Source: Halalkalibacter wakoensis JCM 9140 (GTDB taxonomy: Bacteria > Bacillota > Bacilli > Bacillales > Bacillaceae_D). Taken from it: DNA of 64,000 nucleotides. Positions 63,980 to 64,000 of the stretch are shown here, in pieces. The translations under genes and the position numbers were made by a program. The stretch covers positions 1-64,000 of the forward strand of contig NZ_BAUT01000014.1 in NCBI RefSeq assembly GCF_000513095.1. The letters are read 5' to 3'. Position 1 is the first letter of the stretch, and the number at the start of each line of letters is the position of its first letter. The notes below the pieces were generated by a model. The model ran no database searches, was not told the origin of the DNA, and worked only from the letters and a program-made list of their open reading frames with translations.

Positions 63980-64000
63980 GTTAGATAAACCTGCCAAAAT

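Overview
The window is a stretch of low-GC Firmicutes chromosome from a spore-forming Bacillaceae species, most likely an alkaliphilic or halo-alkaliphilic Bacillus relative. Three things point there. Gene content and order follow the B. subtilis ytzG-pepV ... amyX-ytmP ... ytnP-ytzB-ytoP ... sftA-murC-ytxGH-aroA-ccpA-motPS-acuCBA/acsA-tyrS-rpsD-dgcP-ytsP-refZ-hisJ-ezrA-nifZ-thiI-sspA-ytcJ-nadK2-sppA-yteJ block. There is an alpha/beta-type small acid-soluble spore protein gene with a good sigma-G promoter. The motPS genes encode a sodium-type flagellar stator. No rRNA, tRNA, CRISPR array, intact prophage or intact transposon was found.

Layout. 1-360 holds fragments of a GC-rich dispersed repeat. 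550-4471 is an envelope/RNA-modification cluster: two SEDS-family proteins, a Rossmann-fold protein and an RsuA-like pseudouridine synthase. 4548-10609 carries ytzE, pepV, a cysteine synthase-like gene, a translationally coupled thpR-lrgA-lrgB unit, a YtlQ-like gene and a HicB-like orphan. 10610-11370 is a small island of decayed mobile DNA (two repeats and an IS1182-type transposase remnant). 11370-16586 has purU, amyX, ytmP, ytzH and trmB. 16587-17425 is a second repeat island. 17426-24850 has the lactonase ytnP, ytzB, the M42 peptidase ytoP, a DUF84 NTPase, a 54-residue membrane protein, ytoQ, a lipoprotein, an EIIC-like membrane protein, ytpP, a PspC protein and ytpQ. 24992-38896 runs sftA, a nicotinate phosphoribosyltransferase, murC, ampS, ytxGH, an FtsA/PilM-like ATPase, aroA(G), ccpA and motPS. 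39105-44242 has mtnN and the divergent acuABC / acsA acetyl-CoA synthetase control locus. 44341-49781 has a class A PBP, T-box-controlled tyrS and rpsD with its long leader. 50247-63979 has dgcP, ytsP, refZ, hisJ, ezrA, nifZ-thiI, sspA, ytcJ, nadK2, sppA and yteJ.

Functional links. Cell envelope and division recur (SEDS pair, MurC, class A PBP, EzrA, RefZ, SftA, FtsA-like ATPase). CcpA sits next to MotPS and near the acetate genes; a CcpA-operator-like site lies in the acuA-acsA gap. NifZ supplies sulfur to ThiI for tRNA thiolation and thiamine synthesis. NAD(P) supply is represented by the nicotinate phosphoribosyltransferase and NadK2.

The most striking whole-window signal is a set of seven single-base frameshifts in six otherwise well-conserved genes (ytzH, EIIC-like, sftA, ytxG, motP twice, yteJ). 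All are -1 deletions that could be undone by lengthening a short homopolymer. This pattern looks more like a systematic assembly or sequencing error than biology, though real decay is possible. Other items worth a second look are the mosaic repeat family, the IS1182 remnant beside the purU terminator, a triple tandem terminator after tyrS, a 40-bp stem between ytxH and the FtsA-like gene, and the FtsA-like protein's repeated C-terminal domains. I did not find a convincing new multi-gene system; this is mainly conserved housekeeping chromosome.
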